From CAYJAY01 sp964370715 (lineage in GTDB: Bacteria > Bacillota > Clostridia > Oscillospirales > Ruminococcaceae), in NCBI GenBank assembly GCA_964370715.1, contig CAYJKJ010000003.1, positions 1 to 64,000 of the forward strand: a stretch of 64,000 nt of DNA, given 5' to 3'. The stretch's first letter is position 1. Each line of letters starts with the position of its first letter. The position numbers and the translations under genes are program-made. Below are positions 32,502 through 39,980 of this stretch, piece after piece. The notes beneath the pieces were generated by a model, which saw nothing but the letters and a program-made list of their open reading frames with translations, was not told the DNA's origin and ran no database searches.

Positions 32502-32987
32502 ATGCAGGATATGTTGGTTCATTTGCGAAAAGTTCCATCAAGCAGCATTATCATTGAACAGCTTAAAACTGAGGATATAAGAATTATAAGAGCGCTAGCC
32601 CCCGACAAACTAAGGGTGCTTGAATGGATAAAAACTCATTCGTCTGCTCTAGCATATGGCGAAGCGGATGTTTGTTTTTCAAACTCCCCTACAAGCTTGT
32701 TTCTAGCCATTAATAAAGATAACAATATTATAGGCTATGCTTGCTACGACGCTATTGCGCCAAACTTTTTCGGGCCGACAAGAGTTCTCGATGAATATAA
32801 AGGAAAAGGAATCGGAAAAGCTCTTCTTTTGCGTTCGCTTGAAGCTATGCGAGAAGAGGGCTATGTGTATGGAATAATCGGCGGTGTAGGACCTGTCTCG
32901 TTTTATGAAAAATGCGTTGGTGCAACGCTTATCGAAGGCTCCGACCCCGGAATATATCAAGATATGCTAGGGCTTGAAAAAAAATAA
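32502..32987 (+). CDS. GNAT-family N-acetyltransferase
   Basis: The 161-residue protein has a GNAT fold. The acetyl-CoA loop appears as VLDEYKGKGIGKALLLRSLEAM (about residues 98-119), followed by YGIIGGVGPVSFYEKCVGATLI. The substrate is unknown. It lies between nagZ and the MurNAc/GlcNAc kinase with 20-24-bp gaps, so it is probably co-transcribed. N-acetylation of a free amino sugar (glucosamine or muramic acid) before phosphorylation would fit, but this is only inferred from context. AAAGAGGATAG supplies the ribosome binding site. Confidence 0.82.
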   Translation: MQDMLVHLRKVPSSSIIIEQLKTEDIRIIRALAPDKLRVLEWIKTHSSALAYGEADVCFSNSPTSLFLAINKDNNIIGYACYDAIAPNFFGPTRVLDEYKGKGIGKALLLRSLEAMREEGYVYGIIGGVGPVSFYEKCVGATLIEGSDPGIYQDMLGLEKK

Positions 32988-33007
32988 AACTCAACAAAGA
33001 GAATGTA

Positions 33008-33919
33008 ATGAAAAAATATTTTTTAGGAATAGATGGCGGTGGAACAAAAACCGTCGCAGTGTTGATAGACAAACAAAAAAACGAGATTTTTCGCGGATTA
33101 TATGGAACTATCAATATAAACGGAACAACAGAGCAAAAAGCAAACGACAACCTTTCGACCCTACTCGAAGAGTTGCCGCATAAAAGCGAAATAGAATATG
33201 GATTTATTGGCATCGCCGGCATAAGCAACCATAAAACAAAAGAGTTTTTAAAGGCTATCGAACAACAAGGAAAGTTCCCTTGCGATTTTAGTTTTGTCGG
33301 GGATCATATAGTGGCTTTAAAAGGTGCTTTGGAAAATGAAGATGGGATTCTTTTAATCTCGGGCACAGGGTCTATCTGTGTTGGCAAAGACAGCGGCGGC
33401 AATCTGCAAAGAGCCGGAGGGATGGGGCATATTATCGATGACGTCGGCAGCGGTTATGCAATAGGTCGAGATATCCTATCTGCCGTGGTTAAATCAGTTG
33501 ATGGCAGAACCGCTCAAACTTCATTAACACAAGCAGTTTTTAACCAACTTAATATCTCTACTATCGAGGAGTTAATAGGGTTTGTCTACAGCCCCGAAAG
33601 ATCAAAAAAAGATATCGCTTCGCTTGCAAAACTTCTACCCGCACACTATCAAAACGGCGATAGCTCGGCAATAAAAATACGAGATAACGCAGCTTTAGAG
33701 CTTGTTTCGCTTTGTGTTGCGGTCGCAAATAAAACCAATAAACAAAAAGGTGTTGTCGCGCTATCCGGCAGTATAATCCAAAAAGACGACGGAATAAGAG
33801 AAAAGTTTGAACAATATCTAAAAAAGACGCTACCGCTTTTTAAGCCTATATCCCCCAAAAATGATGCAGCGATAGGAGCGGCGATGTTGGCAAAAGAAGA
33901 GTATGAAAAAACAACTTAA
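33008..33919 (+). CDS. BadF/BadG-family amino-sugar kinase (MurK/NagK-like)
   Basis: The 303-residue ASKHA kinase has phosphate-1 loop GIDGGGTKTVAVLID (residues 7-21), a second motif GDHIVALKGAL, phosphate-2 LISGTGSICVG and adenosine motif VALSGSI near residue 255. Members of this family phosphorylate GlcNAc. MurK of Clostridium acetobutylicum, in a comparable salvage operon, phosphorylates both MurNAc and GlcNAc. Here the operon context (murQ, namZ, nagZ) favours that dual role, giving MurNAc-6-P for MurQ. Substrate choice cannot be read from sequence. It is the last gene before the terminator at 33932. Confidence 0.88.
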   Translation: MKKYFLGIDGGGTKTVAVLIDKQKNEIFRGLYGTININGTTEQKANDNLSTLLEELPHKSEIEYGFIGIAGISNHKTKEFLKAIEQQGKFPCDFSFVGDHIVALKGALENEDGILLISGTGSICVGKDSGGNLQRAGGMGHIIDDVGSGYAIGRDILSAVVKSVDGRTAQTSLTQAVFNQLNISTIEELIGFVYSPERSKKDIASLAKLLPAHYQNGDSSAIKIRDNAALELVSLCVAVANKTNKQKGVVALSGSIIQKDDGIREKFEQYLKKTLPLFKPISPKNDAAIGAAMLAKEEYEKTT

Positions 33920-33931
33920 AATATTAAAAAA

Positions 33932-33957
33932 GGGCTGTGACAATTTCGTCGCAGCCC
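33932..33957. terminator. Terminator between the kinase and trkH (convergent)
   Basis: A 10-bp stem with one G·U pair (GGGCTGTGAC with GTCGCAGCCC) has a 6-nt loop, A-run before and CTTGATTTTGTT after. It serves the rightward salvage operon and probably also the leftward trkAH operon. Confidence 0.8.
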
Positions 33958-33992
33958 CTTGATTTTGTTGTTAACGGTATACCGTGTTAAAG

Positions 33993-35453
33993 CTAAATGT
34001 TATATCTTCGCCAAGTTGACGGGGCGAACAATAGCATCATTGGGAAAATTTCAAGCCGTCCAAATAGCATATTAAGCGAAAGAACAAACTTTGAAACGGC
34101 AGAAAGGCCCGAATAGTTTCCAACAGCCCCAACGTCCCCAATCCCCGGACCAATGTTGTTGATACAAGCAATAACCGCCGTTATCGTCGTATCAAACGAA
34201 AGATTATCAAGGCTAACGATTAAAAACGATACGCCGCAAAGCATACAGTAGATAGCGAAATAGGTGTGGACGTTGTGGACAACAGCCGGATCGACAACCC
34301 GCCCATCCATTCTAACCGGTTTAACCATTCTGGGGTGTAATAGCTTTTGTAGTTCGTTTTTCGCCGATTTAAACAGAATGACGGCACGAGAAACTTTGAT
34401 TCCTCCGCCCGTTGAACCGGCACACGCTCCAAGGAACATCAGCCCAACCAACAACACCCTTGAAAACTCCGGCCAAACGTTAAAATCTGCCGTTGCATAT
34501 CCCGTTGTTGTGATAATCGAAGAAACTTGGAAGAAGGAATGGTGAAACGCTTCAAACATATTGTTAAAACTTGAACTTATGTTAAACGCTATAAGAATAG
34601 TTGATGCCGCTACAATTCCAATATAGGTCCAAAATTCTTCGTTTTTGAAGATTGAGCGGAAATCTTTTAATAATAACAGATAGAATATATTAAAGTTTAG
34701 CCCAAAAAGCACCATGAAAACAGCTATAACGCCCTGTAGATAAAAGCTGTCATACGCTGCGATACTTGCATTTTTAATCGAAAAACCGCCCGTTCCCGCT
34801 GTTCCGAATGTGTGTACGATGCTGTCATACAGCGGCATTCCTCCGGCAAAAAGCAAAACAATCTCGATTAGGGTTAGCCCTATATATATACTATATAACA
34901 TACGAGCGGTTGACCGAATAGTCGGGACAAGTTTTCCAACTTCGGGTCCCGGGCTTTCGGCTCGTAGAATATGGAGCGAGCCGGCTTTATTTGCAGGAAC
35001 AACCGCCAGCATAAACACAAGGATACCCATTCCGCCAACCCAATGGCTAAAGCTTCTCCAAAACAATATCGAAAGCGGAAGCCCTTCTATTTGGGTAAGG
35101 ATGCTAGCTCCCGTTGTGGTGAACCCCGAGACCGTTTCAAACCAACAATCTAAGAAGTTTGGAATAGCACCGCTAAAGAAAAACGGCAATGCGCCAAAAA
35201 ACGATACTGCAATCCAACCTAGCGTTACCGTTACAAAACCTTCTCTTGCATATATATGTTCTTTGCCAAACTTGTTTCTTGATAGATAATTAAAGATAAA
35301 AGCTATTATGATGATTAATATCATCGTTGAAATAAACGCTATCGAGCTTGAAGTTTCCTCTTTGTATACCGCTATACTCAAAGGGGCTAACATGAAAAGA
35401 GCTTCGATAAACAAAATTCGCCCTAGAAAATACACTATTGTCCAATGTTTCAT
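33993..35453 (-). CDS. trkH: Potassium uptake membrane subunit TrkH
   Basis: The 486-residue Trk/Ktr family channel subunit has many membrane helices and repeated M1-P-M2 units. Filter-like loops can be seen at TVSGFTTTGASI, GTAGTGGFSIKN, ITTTGYATADFN and NNIGPGIGDVG. The last part includes GACAGSTGGGIKVSRA and ends GRLEIFPMMLLFAPSTWRR, typical for TrkH. The start is placed at the ATG 35451-35453, 7 bp after the trkA stop with AAGGA upstream; the longer frame would lie inside trkA. It is co-transcribed with trkA. Confidence 0.94.
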   Translation of the reverse strand: MKHWTIVYFLGRILFIEALFMLAPLSIAVYKEETSSSIAFISTMILIIIIAFIFNYLSRNKFGKEHIYAREGFVTVTLGWIAVSFFGALPFFFSGAIPNFLDCWFETVSGFTTTGASILTQIEGLPLSILFWRSFSHWVGGMGILVFMLAVVPANKAGSLHILRAESPGPEVGKLVPTIRSTARMLYSIYIGLTLIEIVLLFAGGMPLYDSIVHTFGTAGTGGFSIKNASIAAYDSFYLQGVIAVFMVLFGLNFNIFYLLLLKDFRSIFKNEEFWTYIGIVAASTILIAFNISSSFNNMFEAFHHSFFQVSSIITTTGYATADFNVWPEFSRVLLVGLMFLGACAGSTGGGIKVSRAVILFKSAKNELQKLLHPRMVKPVRMDGRVVDPAVVHNVHTYFAIYCMLCGVSFLIVSLDNLSFDTTITAVIACINNIGPGIGDVGAVGNYSGLSAVSKFVLSLNMLFGRLEIFPMMLLFAPSTWRRYNI

Positions 35454-35460
35454 TTGGTAG

Positions 35461-36834
35461 TTATCCTTCCATTTCCAACAATTGGTGAAGTTCAGAGATA
35501 GCAAACGAAGTTTTTGTAACAATAATAATAGTGTCTTTTTCTTTTAAAACATCATCACCCATCGGAATTATAATATCTTTTCCCCCTCGAATTATACACG
35601 CAACTAATGTATGGGGCTTTAACGGAAGGTTTGCAATAGGAACTCCCAAAAAAGGAAAGGAACTTTCGATATTAAATTCTAAAGCTTCGGTTTCGCCATC
35701 AGCTAATCGATGGAGCGACACCATAGCTTTATCGACTGCAAGGTCGGCAGCTCGAACATAGCCTACGATTTCGTTGGCGGTTAAAAGCTTAGGGCTAACT
35801 ATCGTTCCAATTCCTTTTGAAAGGAAGATAGAATTATACATATTACGATTAACTTTTGTAATAGTTTTTTGAACACCTAAAGAATTTGCACACATCGAGA
35901 TAACGAGGTTTTCTTCATCTATTCCTGTTAAGGTTATCAATGCGTCGGTATCTTGAAGCCCCTCTGCCAACAAAAATTCGGGTAGAGAACCGTCGCCGTT
36001 TATTATCATTGCGTTTGGAACAAGCTCCGCTAGTTCTTCGCAACGTTTTGGATCTTGTTCAATAATTTTAATCTTAATCTTATTGCCCAACGCTTTACAA
36101 AGGTAGACCGCTATTCGGCTTCCACCAACAATCATAACGTTACTTACTTTGTGGTTAACCATCTTGAAGTCTTTAGCTATCCCTAAAAGATCTTTCATAG
36201 CTACAGCAAGCGTTAGCCTATCGCCTTCTTCAAGCTTAAAGTCCCCTTTTGGAATAAACGAAGGCATATCATTTCTTCGTATAGCGCAAACTATCGCCCT
36301 GTGTTTTGTAACGCTGTTAAATTGATGTAGATATTTTCCTACAAGTGGGCAATCTTTATGAACGATAAGTTCAACTAGCTCTACCCTTCTGCGCTTCGCA
36401 AAACTTTCTCTTTTTGAAAAAGCCGTTACCTCTAGAAGCCTTGAAATTTCGTTTGCGGTTGTTCTTTCGGGATTGATAGTCATCGAAAGCCCAAGCTCAT
36501 CCTTTAAAAATCGAGCCTGCGTTTCATATTCCGGATTTCTAACCCTCGCTATCGTGTGGCGACAACCAAGTTTTCGAGCCAACACACAGCAAAGCAGATT
36601 AACTTCGTCTTTACTGGTGGCAGCGATTAGAAAATCTGCTGAATCAACTCCGGCTTCTGTTTGTGATTCAATAGTAGCACCGTTGCCCTTTAAAACCATG
36701 ATATCCAATGATTCTTGAGCTTCTTGTAGCACACGTGCATTGTTGTCGATAACCGTGATGTCGTGTCCTTCGTCGGAAAGTTGTTTCGATAACGTGAATC
36801 CAACTTTTCCATCTCCGACTATTACAATTTTCAT
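35461..36834 (-). CDS. trkA: Potassium uptake regulatory subunit TrkA
   Basis: The 457-residue peripheral protein has two RCK repeats: a Rossmann NAD(H)-binding fold starting MKIVIVGDGKVGFTLSKQL, an RCK_C domain, then a second Rossmann fold near residue 228 (VMIVGGSRIAVYLCKAL) and a second RCK_C. It gates TrkH in response to nucleotides. The ATG at 36832-36834 is chosen over an upstream one because AAAGGA lies at the right distance. It is preceded by a structured 5' leader of about 100 nt with a promoter at 36942-36970. Confidence 0.94.
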   Translation of the reverse strand: MKIVIVGDGKVGFTLSKQLSDEGHDITVIDNNARVLQEAQESLDIMVLKGNGATIESQTEAGVDSADFLIAATSKDEVNLLCCVLARKLGCRHTIARVRNPEYETQARFLKDELGLSMTINPERTTANEISRLLEVTAFSKRESFAKRRRVELVELIVHKDCPLVGKYLHQFNSVTKHRAIVCAIRRNDMPSFIPKGDFKLEEGDRLTLAVAMKDLLGIAKDFKMVNHKVSNVMIVGGSRIAVYLCKALGNKIKIKIIEQDPKRCEELAELVPNAMIINGDGSLPEFLLAEGLQDTDALITLTGIDEENLVISMCANSLGVQKTITKVNRNMYNSIFLSKGIGTIVSPKLLTANEIVGYVRAADLAVDKAMVSLHRLADGETEALEFNIESSFPFLGVPIANLPLKPHTLVACIIRGGKDIIIPMGDDVLKEKDTIIIVTKTSFAISELHQLLEMEG

Positions 36835-36970
36835 GAAAAAATTCCTTTCGGTATCTTGCACCCTATAACGGTTAAAAGATACTGTGACAGCCTAATATGG
36901 AGGTTTTACCCACAAGGTCTGCTTTATTATATTATTCTATGACTATACACTAATTAAACTCAAAAATCAA
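36835..36970 (-). promoter_or_regulatory. trkA promoter and structured 5' leader
   Basis: On the minus strand TTGATT (36965-36970) and TATAGT (36942-36947) are spaced by 17 bp. The leader of about 100 nt ends with a hairpin GTATCTT…AAGATAC (about 36855-36886), enclosing ACC…GGGT, just before the ribosome binding site. A second part reads GACCTTGTGGGTAAAACCTCC. I do not recognise a known riboswitch (not an obvious ydaO/c-di-AMP core). Confidence 0.5.
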
Positions 36971-37238
36971 TTGGTTTAAAACCAAAAATATTAGGTATAA
37001 TTTTTAATTTTTTAAACAACTATACTTTAATTGATTTTTTACATTTTTAACAACACAATAAGCAAAAAATTTAACGAAATAAAGACATATATAAAACAAA
37101 AAGAATAATTCAATCGCTTAACAATTTAAGCATTATGTTTGCTTTATTAAACATAAAAGCTCTAATGTTTAAATAGTTTGCGCTTTAATATTTTGGAACT
37201 ATAAATTACATTGCTATACATTATAAATATGCAAAATA

Positions 37239-37252
37239 TGTATAAAAATTCA
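37239..37252 (+). promoter_or_regulatory. ARG box 1 (ArgR/AhrC site)
   Basis: TGTATAAAAATTCA fits the ARG-box pattern TGNAT-WWWW-ATNCA. It lies 88 bp upstream of the promoter -35. It is part of a 16-bp direct repeat (37238-37253 and 37332-37347). Confidence 0.65.
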
Positions 37253-37326
37253 TCGAAAGCCGACGTTTTATACAAGTTTACCAAAAAAATATCCGGTTCT
37301 TATTTTGGGTTTTATATAAATCACTA

Positions 37327-37355
37327 TTGAAATGTATAAAAATTCATGATATAGT
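37327..37355 (+). promoter_or_regulatory. Promoter of the arginine-type ABC operon
   Basis: TTGAAA (37327-37332) and TATAGT (37350-37355) are spaced by 17 bp. The rest of the 36971-37431 region is very AT-rich, with no gene seen other than this promoter and the two ARG boxes. Confidence 0.65.
37333..37346 (+). promoter_or_regulatory. ARG box 2, inside the promoter spacer
   Basis: Identical TGTATAAAAATTCA, placed exactly between -35 and -10 of the operon promoter. An ArgR-type repressor here would directly block RNA polymerase. Confidence 0.7.
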
Positions 37356-37431
37356 ATAAACATACAAAACAGCAAACAACAAACGCTGGTTTTGATAAAA
37401 AAATTAGCATTTTTGAAAGGGAAAAGAAAAG

Positions 37432-38214
37432 ATGAAAAAATTATTAAGTTTAGTTCTTGTAGCAATTTTAATGTTTAGCTTGGTTGCTTGTTCTGCACCG
37501 GCTGAAGCTGAAAAAGAAACACTAGTGGTCGGAACCTCGGCAGACTTTGCTCCGTATGAATTCATTGTCATGGAAGATGGACAAGAAAAAATCGTTGGCT
37601 TTGATATCGATTTAGCACAAGCTATCGCAGATGATCTCGGCCTCGAACTCGAAATCAAAAATATGTCGTTCGATGCTATCATAACCGAAGTTGTTTCGGG
37701 AGAAATCGACCTTGGTATCTCGGGCTTTTCGCCGACACCCGAAAGAGCAGAAGTTGTTAGCTTCTCGGATCTCTACTACATGGGCGGACAATCATTTATA
37801 ATCAATGTTGAAGACGAAGAGCTATACAAAGACTATGAAGATTTCACAGGTCTTCAAGTTGGCGCTCAAACTGGTTCTATCCAAGCTGACCTACTAGCTG
37901 AAAACGCTTCCAACGCAACACCGGTTCTTCTTCAAAAAGTTCCCGATATTATCGCTGAACTTTCGGAAGGAAAAATCGAAGGCGCATTCATGGAAACAGC
38001 TATCGCAGAAAGCTATATCAAAAACTATCCGAACGTTATGATTGCATGGGAAGTTCCTTTTGACACAGAAGGCTCTGCTATAGCGGTTAACAAAGAAAAC
38101 ACAGAACTTCTTGACGCAGTTAACGCAACGATTGCAGATCTACTTGAAAGCGGAGAGATGGACGGCTTCATCGCAGCAGCTAACGATATCATCGATCAAG
38201 ATATTACAGGCTAA
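37432..38214 (+). CDS. Amino-acid (probably arginine) binding lipoprotein
   Basis: The 260-residue family 3 substrate-binding protein has a lipobox ending LVAC with Cys20. The mature part shows LVVGTSADFAPYEFI, then IVGFDIDLAQAIADDLGLELEIKNMSFDAIITEVVSGEIDLGISGFSPTPERAEVVSFSDLYY, as in ArtP/GlnH-type binders. The family covers Arg, His, Lys, Gln and cystine. The two upstream ARG boxes make arginine the likely ligand. It is first in the operon; a hairpin follows it. Confidence 0.92.
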   Translation: MKKLLSLVLVAILMFSLVACSAPAEAEKETLVVGTSADFAPYEFIVMEDGQEKIVGFDIDLAQAIADDLGLELEIKNMSFDAIITEVVSGEIDLGISGFSPTPERAEVVSFSDLYYMGGQSFIINVEDEELYKDYEDFTGLQVGAQTGSIQADLLAENASNATPVLLQKVPDIIAELSEGKIEGAFMETAIAESYIKNYPNVMIAWEVPFDTEGSAIAVNKENTELLDAVNATIADLLESGEMDGFIAAANDIIDQDITG

Positions 38215-38236
38215 TTTATAAAATTAAATCAATTCT

Positions 38237-38270
38237 CTGTCAAGCGCTAATAGCGTTTGACAGATGTTTT
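38237..38270 (+). terminator. Leaky terminator/attenuator after the binding protein gene
   Basis: An 11-12-bp stem, CTGTCAAGCGCT with AGCGTTTGACAG (one G·U), has a 3-nt loop and is followed by ATGTTTTGTT. It would give more binding protein than permease. Confidence 0.7.
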
Positions 38271-38289
38271 GTTAACCGGAGGGTTTTAA

Positions 38290-39000
38290 ATGGGAACATC
38301 ACTTATCTCGATCGAGGGTTTTATAAAAACTTTGGAATTTTGGCCAATGTTTATGCGTGGCACACTCTATACCATTTTATTGGCGCTTTTCGCAGTTTTT
38401 TTTGGTTGTATCTTGGCGACATTTTTGTCGTTTATGAGAATGTCGAACATAAAAATATTAAAAATAATATCGGGTATATATATCGAGTTTGTTCGGGGTA
38501 CTCCGCTTTTAGTTCAACTATATATCATCTACTATGGGCTTTTTAGCGCCATAGACGTTCCGTCTGTCATAATTTTCGGATATATCGACACCGGTAGATT
38601 TATCCCGGGCGTTGTCGCAATTGCGTTTAACAGCGGTGGATATCTCGCCGAGATTATGAGAGCAGGAATAATGGGGGTTGATTATGGGCAAACGGAAGCC
38701 TCTCGTTCCCTTGGTTTAAATAAAATGCAAACTATGCGGTTTGTTATAATGCCTCAAGCTATAAAAAATATACTGCCCCCCGTTGCAAATGAATTTGTTA
38801 CGATTATAAAAGAATCCTCCGTTGTAAGTTTCCTCGGAATGGCGGAGCTTATGTTCACCGCAAACGCAATTCGTGGTTCTGCATACGTCATACTAGAACC
38901 GCTTATTATCGCATCGCTAATATATATGTGTTTAACGTTCCCCGCTTCAAAGGGAATTCAAGCGCTCGAAAGGAGAATGAGACGTGGAGACCAACGGTAG
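38290..39000 (+). CDS. Amino-acid ABC transporter permease (HisM/ArtQ family)
   Basis: The 236-residue His/Glu/Gln/Arg-type permease has MRGTLYTILLALFAVFFGCILATFLSFMR and the family stretch EFVRGTPLLVQLYIIYYGL. The EAA loop is EASRSLGLNKMQTMRFVIMPQAIKNILPPVANEFVTIIKESSVVSFLG. It has about five membrane helices. CCGGAGGG lies before the ATG. It overlaps the ATPase gene by 17 bp. A single permease gene suggests a homodimer in the membrane. Confidence 0.93.
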   Translation: MGTSLISIEGFIKTLEFWPMFMRGTLYTILLALFAVFFGCILATFLSFMRMSNIKILKIISGIYIEFVRGTPLLVQLYIIYYGLFSAIDVPSVIIFGYIDTGRFIPGVVAIAFNSGGYLAEIMRAGIMGVDYGQTEASRSLGLNKMQTMRFVIMPQAIKNILPPVANEFVTIIKESSVVSFLGMAELMFTANAIRGSAYVILEPLIIASLIYMCLTFPASKGIQALERRMRRGDQR

Positions 39001-39727
39001 TTTTTTAGAGGTTAAAAATTTAACAAAACTGTATCTTGGAAAAATATATGCTTTAAACGATGTATCGGTAGATATAAAAAAGGGAGATGCAACGGTTGTC
39101 ATTGGTCCTTCCGGTAGCGGAAAATCAACGCTTCTGCGCTCTTTAAACCTTTTGGAACAACCAACTTCGGGACAGATAATTTTCGAGGATATTGAGATAA
39201 CCGATAAAAAGATCAATATAGATAAAATTCGAGAGAAGATGGGAATGGTTTTCCAAAACTTCAACCTTTTCCCACACCTTACCGTTCTTGATAACATGAC
39301 GCTTGCGCCGATTAAAGTTAAAGGAATATCAAAAGAACAAGCGGAAAAAACCGCTCTTGAACTTTTAGATAGGGTAGGGCTTAAAGACCGTGCGGACGCA
39401 TTTCCGGTAACCCTTTCGGGCGGACAAAAACAGCGTGTTGCGATTGTGCGTGCGCTCGCTATGGAACCCGATGTTATGCTTTTTGATGAGCCGACTTCGG
39501 CGCTTGATCCCGAGATGGTCGGCGAGGTTCTCGACGTTATCAAAACGCTCATTAAATCCGGCATGACCACCGTTATCGTTACCCACGAAATGGGGTTTGC
39601 TAGGGAGATTGGCGACAGAATTTTGTTTATGGACGAAGGAAAGATAGAGGAAGACGGAACCCCGGAACAAGTTTTCGACAATCCAACTTCCGAGAGAACA
39701 AAAGCGTTTTTAAGCAAGGTTTTATAA
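38984..39727 (+). CDS. Amino-acid ABC transporter ATP-binding protein (ArtM/GlnQ family)
   Basis: The 247-residue ATPase has Walker A GPSGSGKSTLLRS (about 44-56), Q-loop MGMVFQNFNLFPHLTVLDNM, signature LSGGQKQRVAIVRAL and Walker B VMLFDEPTSALDPEMVGEVL, as typical of polar amino-acid importers. The start is GTG at 38984, with AAGGAG about 8 bp upstream inside the permease gene. Transcription ends at the hairpin 39779-39810. Confidence 0.94.
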   Translation: METNGSFLEVKNLTKLYLGKIYALNDVSVDIKKGDATVVIGPSGSGKSTLLRSLNLLEQPTSGQIIFEDIEITDKKINIDKIREKMGMVFQNFNLFPHLTVLDNMTLAPIKVKGISKEQAEKTALELLDRVGLKDRADAFPVTLSGGQKQRVAIVRALAMEPDVMLFDEPTSALDPEMVGEVLDVIKTLIKSGMTTVIVTHEMGFAREIGDRILFMDEGKIEEDGTPEQVFDNPTSERTKAFLSKVL

Positions 39728-39778
39728 GACTGGAATTAAATTTTTTAATAAATTAATATTTCAGAGAATAAAAAAACG

Positions 39779-39820
39779 GCCACAAACCCGGTGTTACCTG
39801 GGGTTGTGGCTTTGATTTTT
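39779..39820 (+). terminator. Terminator of the arginine-type ABC operon
   Basis: GCCACAAACCC pairs with GGGGTTGTGGC (one G·U) around a 10-nt inner region, preceded by AAAAAA and followed by TTTGATTTTT. Confidence 0.85.
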
Positions 39821-39844
39821 AGGTTATATTGTCTCATTATATTA

Positions 39845-39887
39845 AAAACAGCTAACCGATTTTTTTAAAAAAACAGTTAGCTGTTTT
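39845..39887 (-). terminator. Terminator of guaA
   Basis: A 12-bp perfect stem (AAAACAGCTAAC with GTTAGCTGTTTT) lies 94 bp past the guaA stop on the minus strand and is followed there by T-rich sequence. The inner loop is A/T-run rich. The gap 39888-39980 shows nothing else recognisable. Confidence 0.65.
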
Positions 39888-39980
39888 GATTTCTTATAAT
39901 TTATGTTGCTATTTTGTTGCCAAGGCAGTATTGAAACCGCTTAAACTCGCATGATTACTGGGTTTTTCCGCTTTAAAATG

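Noticed and set aside
38947..39717. Long open frame (256 codons) on the minus strand over the amino-acid ABC ATPase
   Set aside because: Antisense shadow of a clear ATPase gene; serine-rich composition with no family features.
39735..39755. AATTAATATTTCAG near the terminator at 39779 as a further copy of the array hairpin arm
   Set aside because: Only about 14 AT-rich bases match and no inverted partner is present; probably chance.
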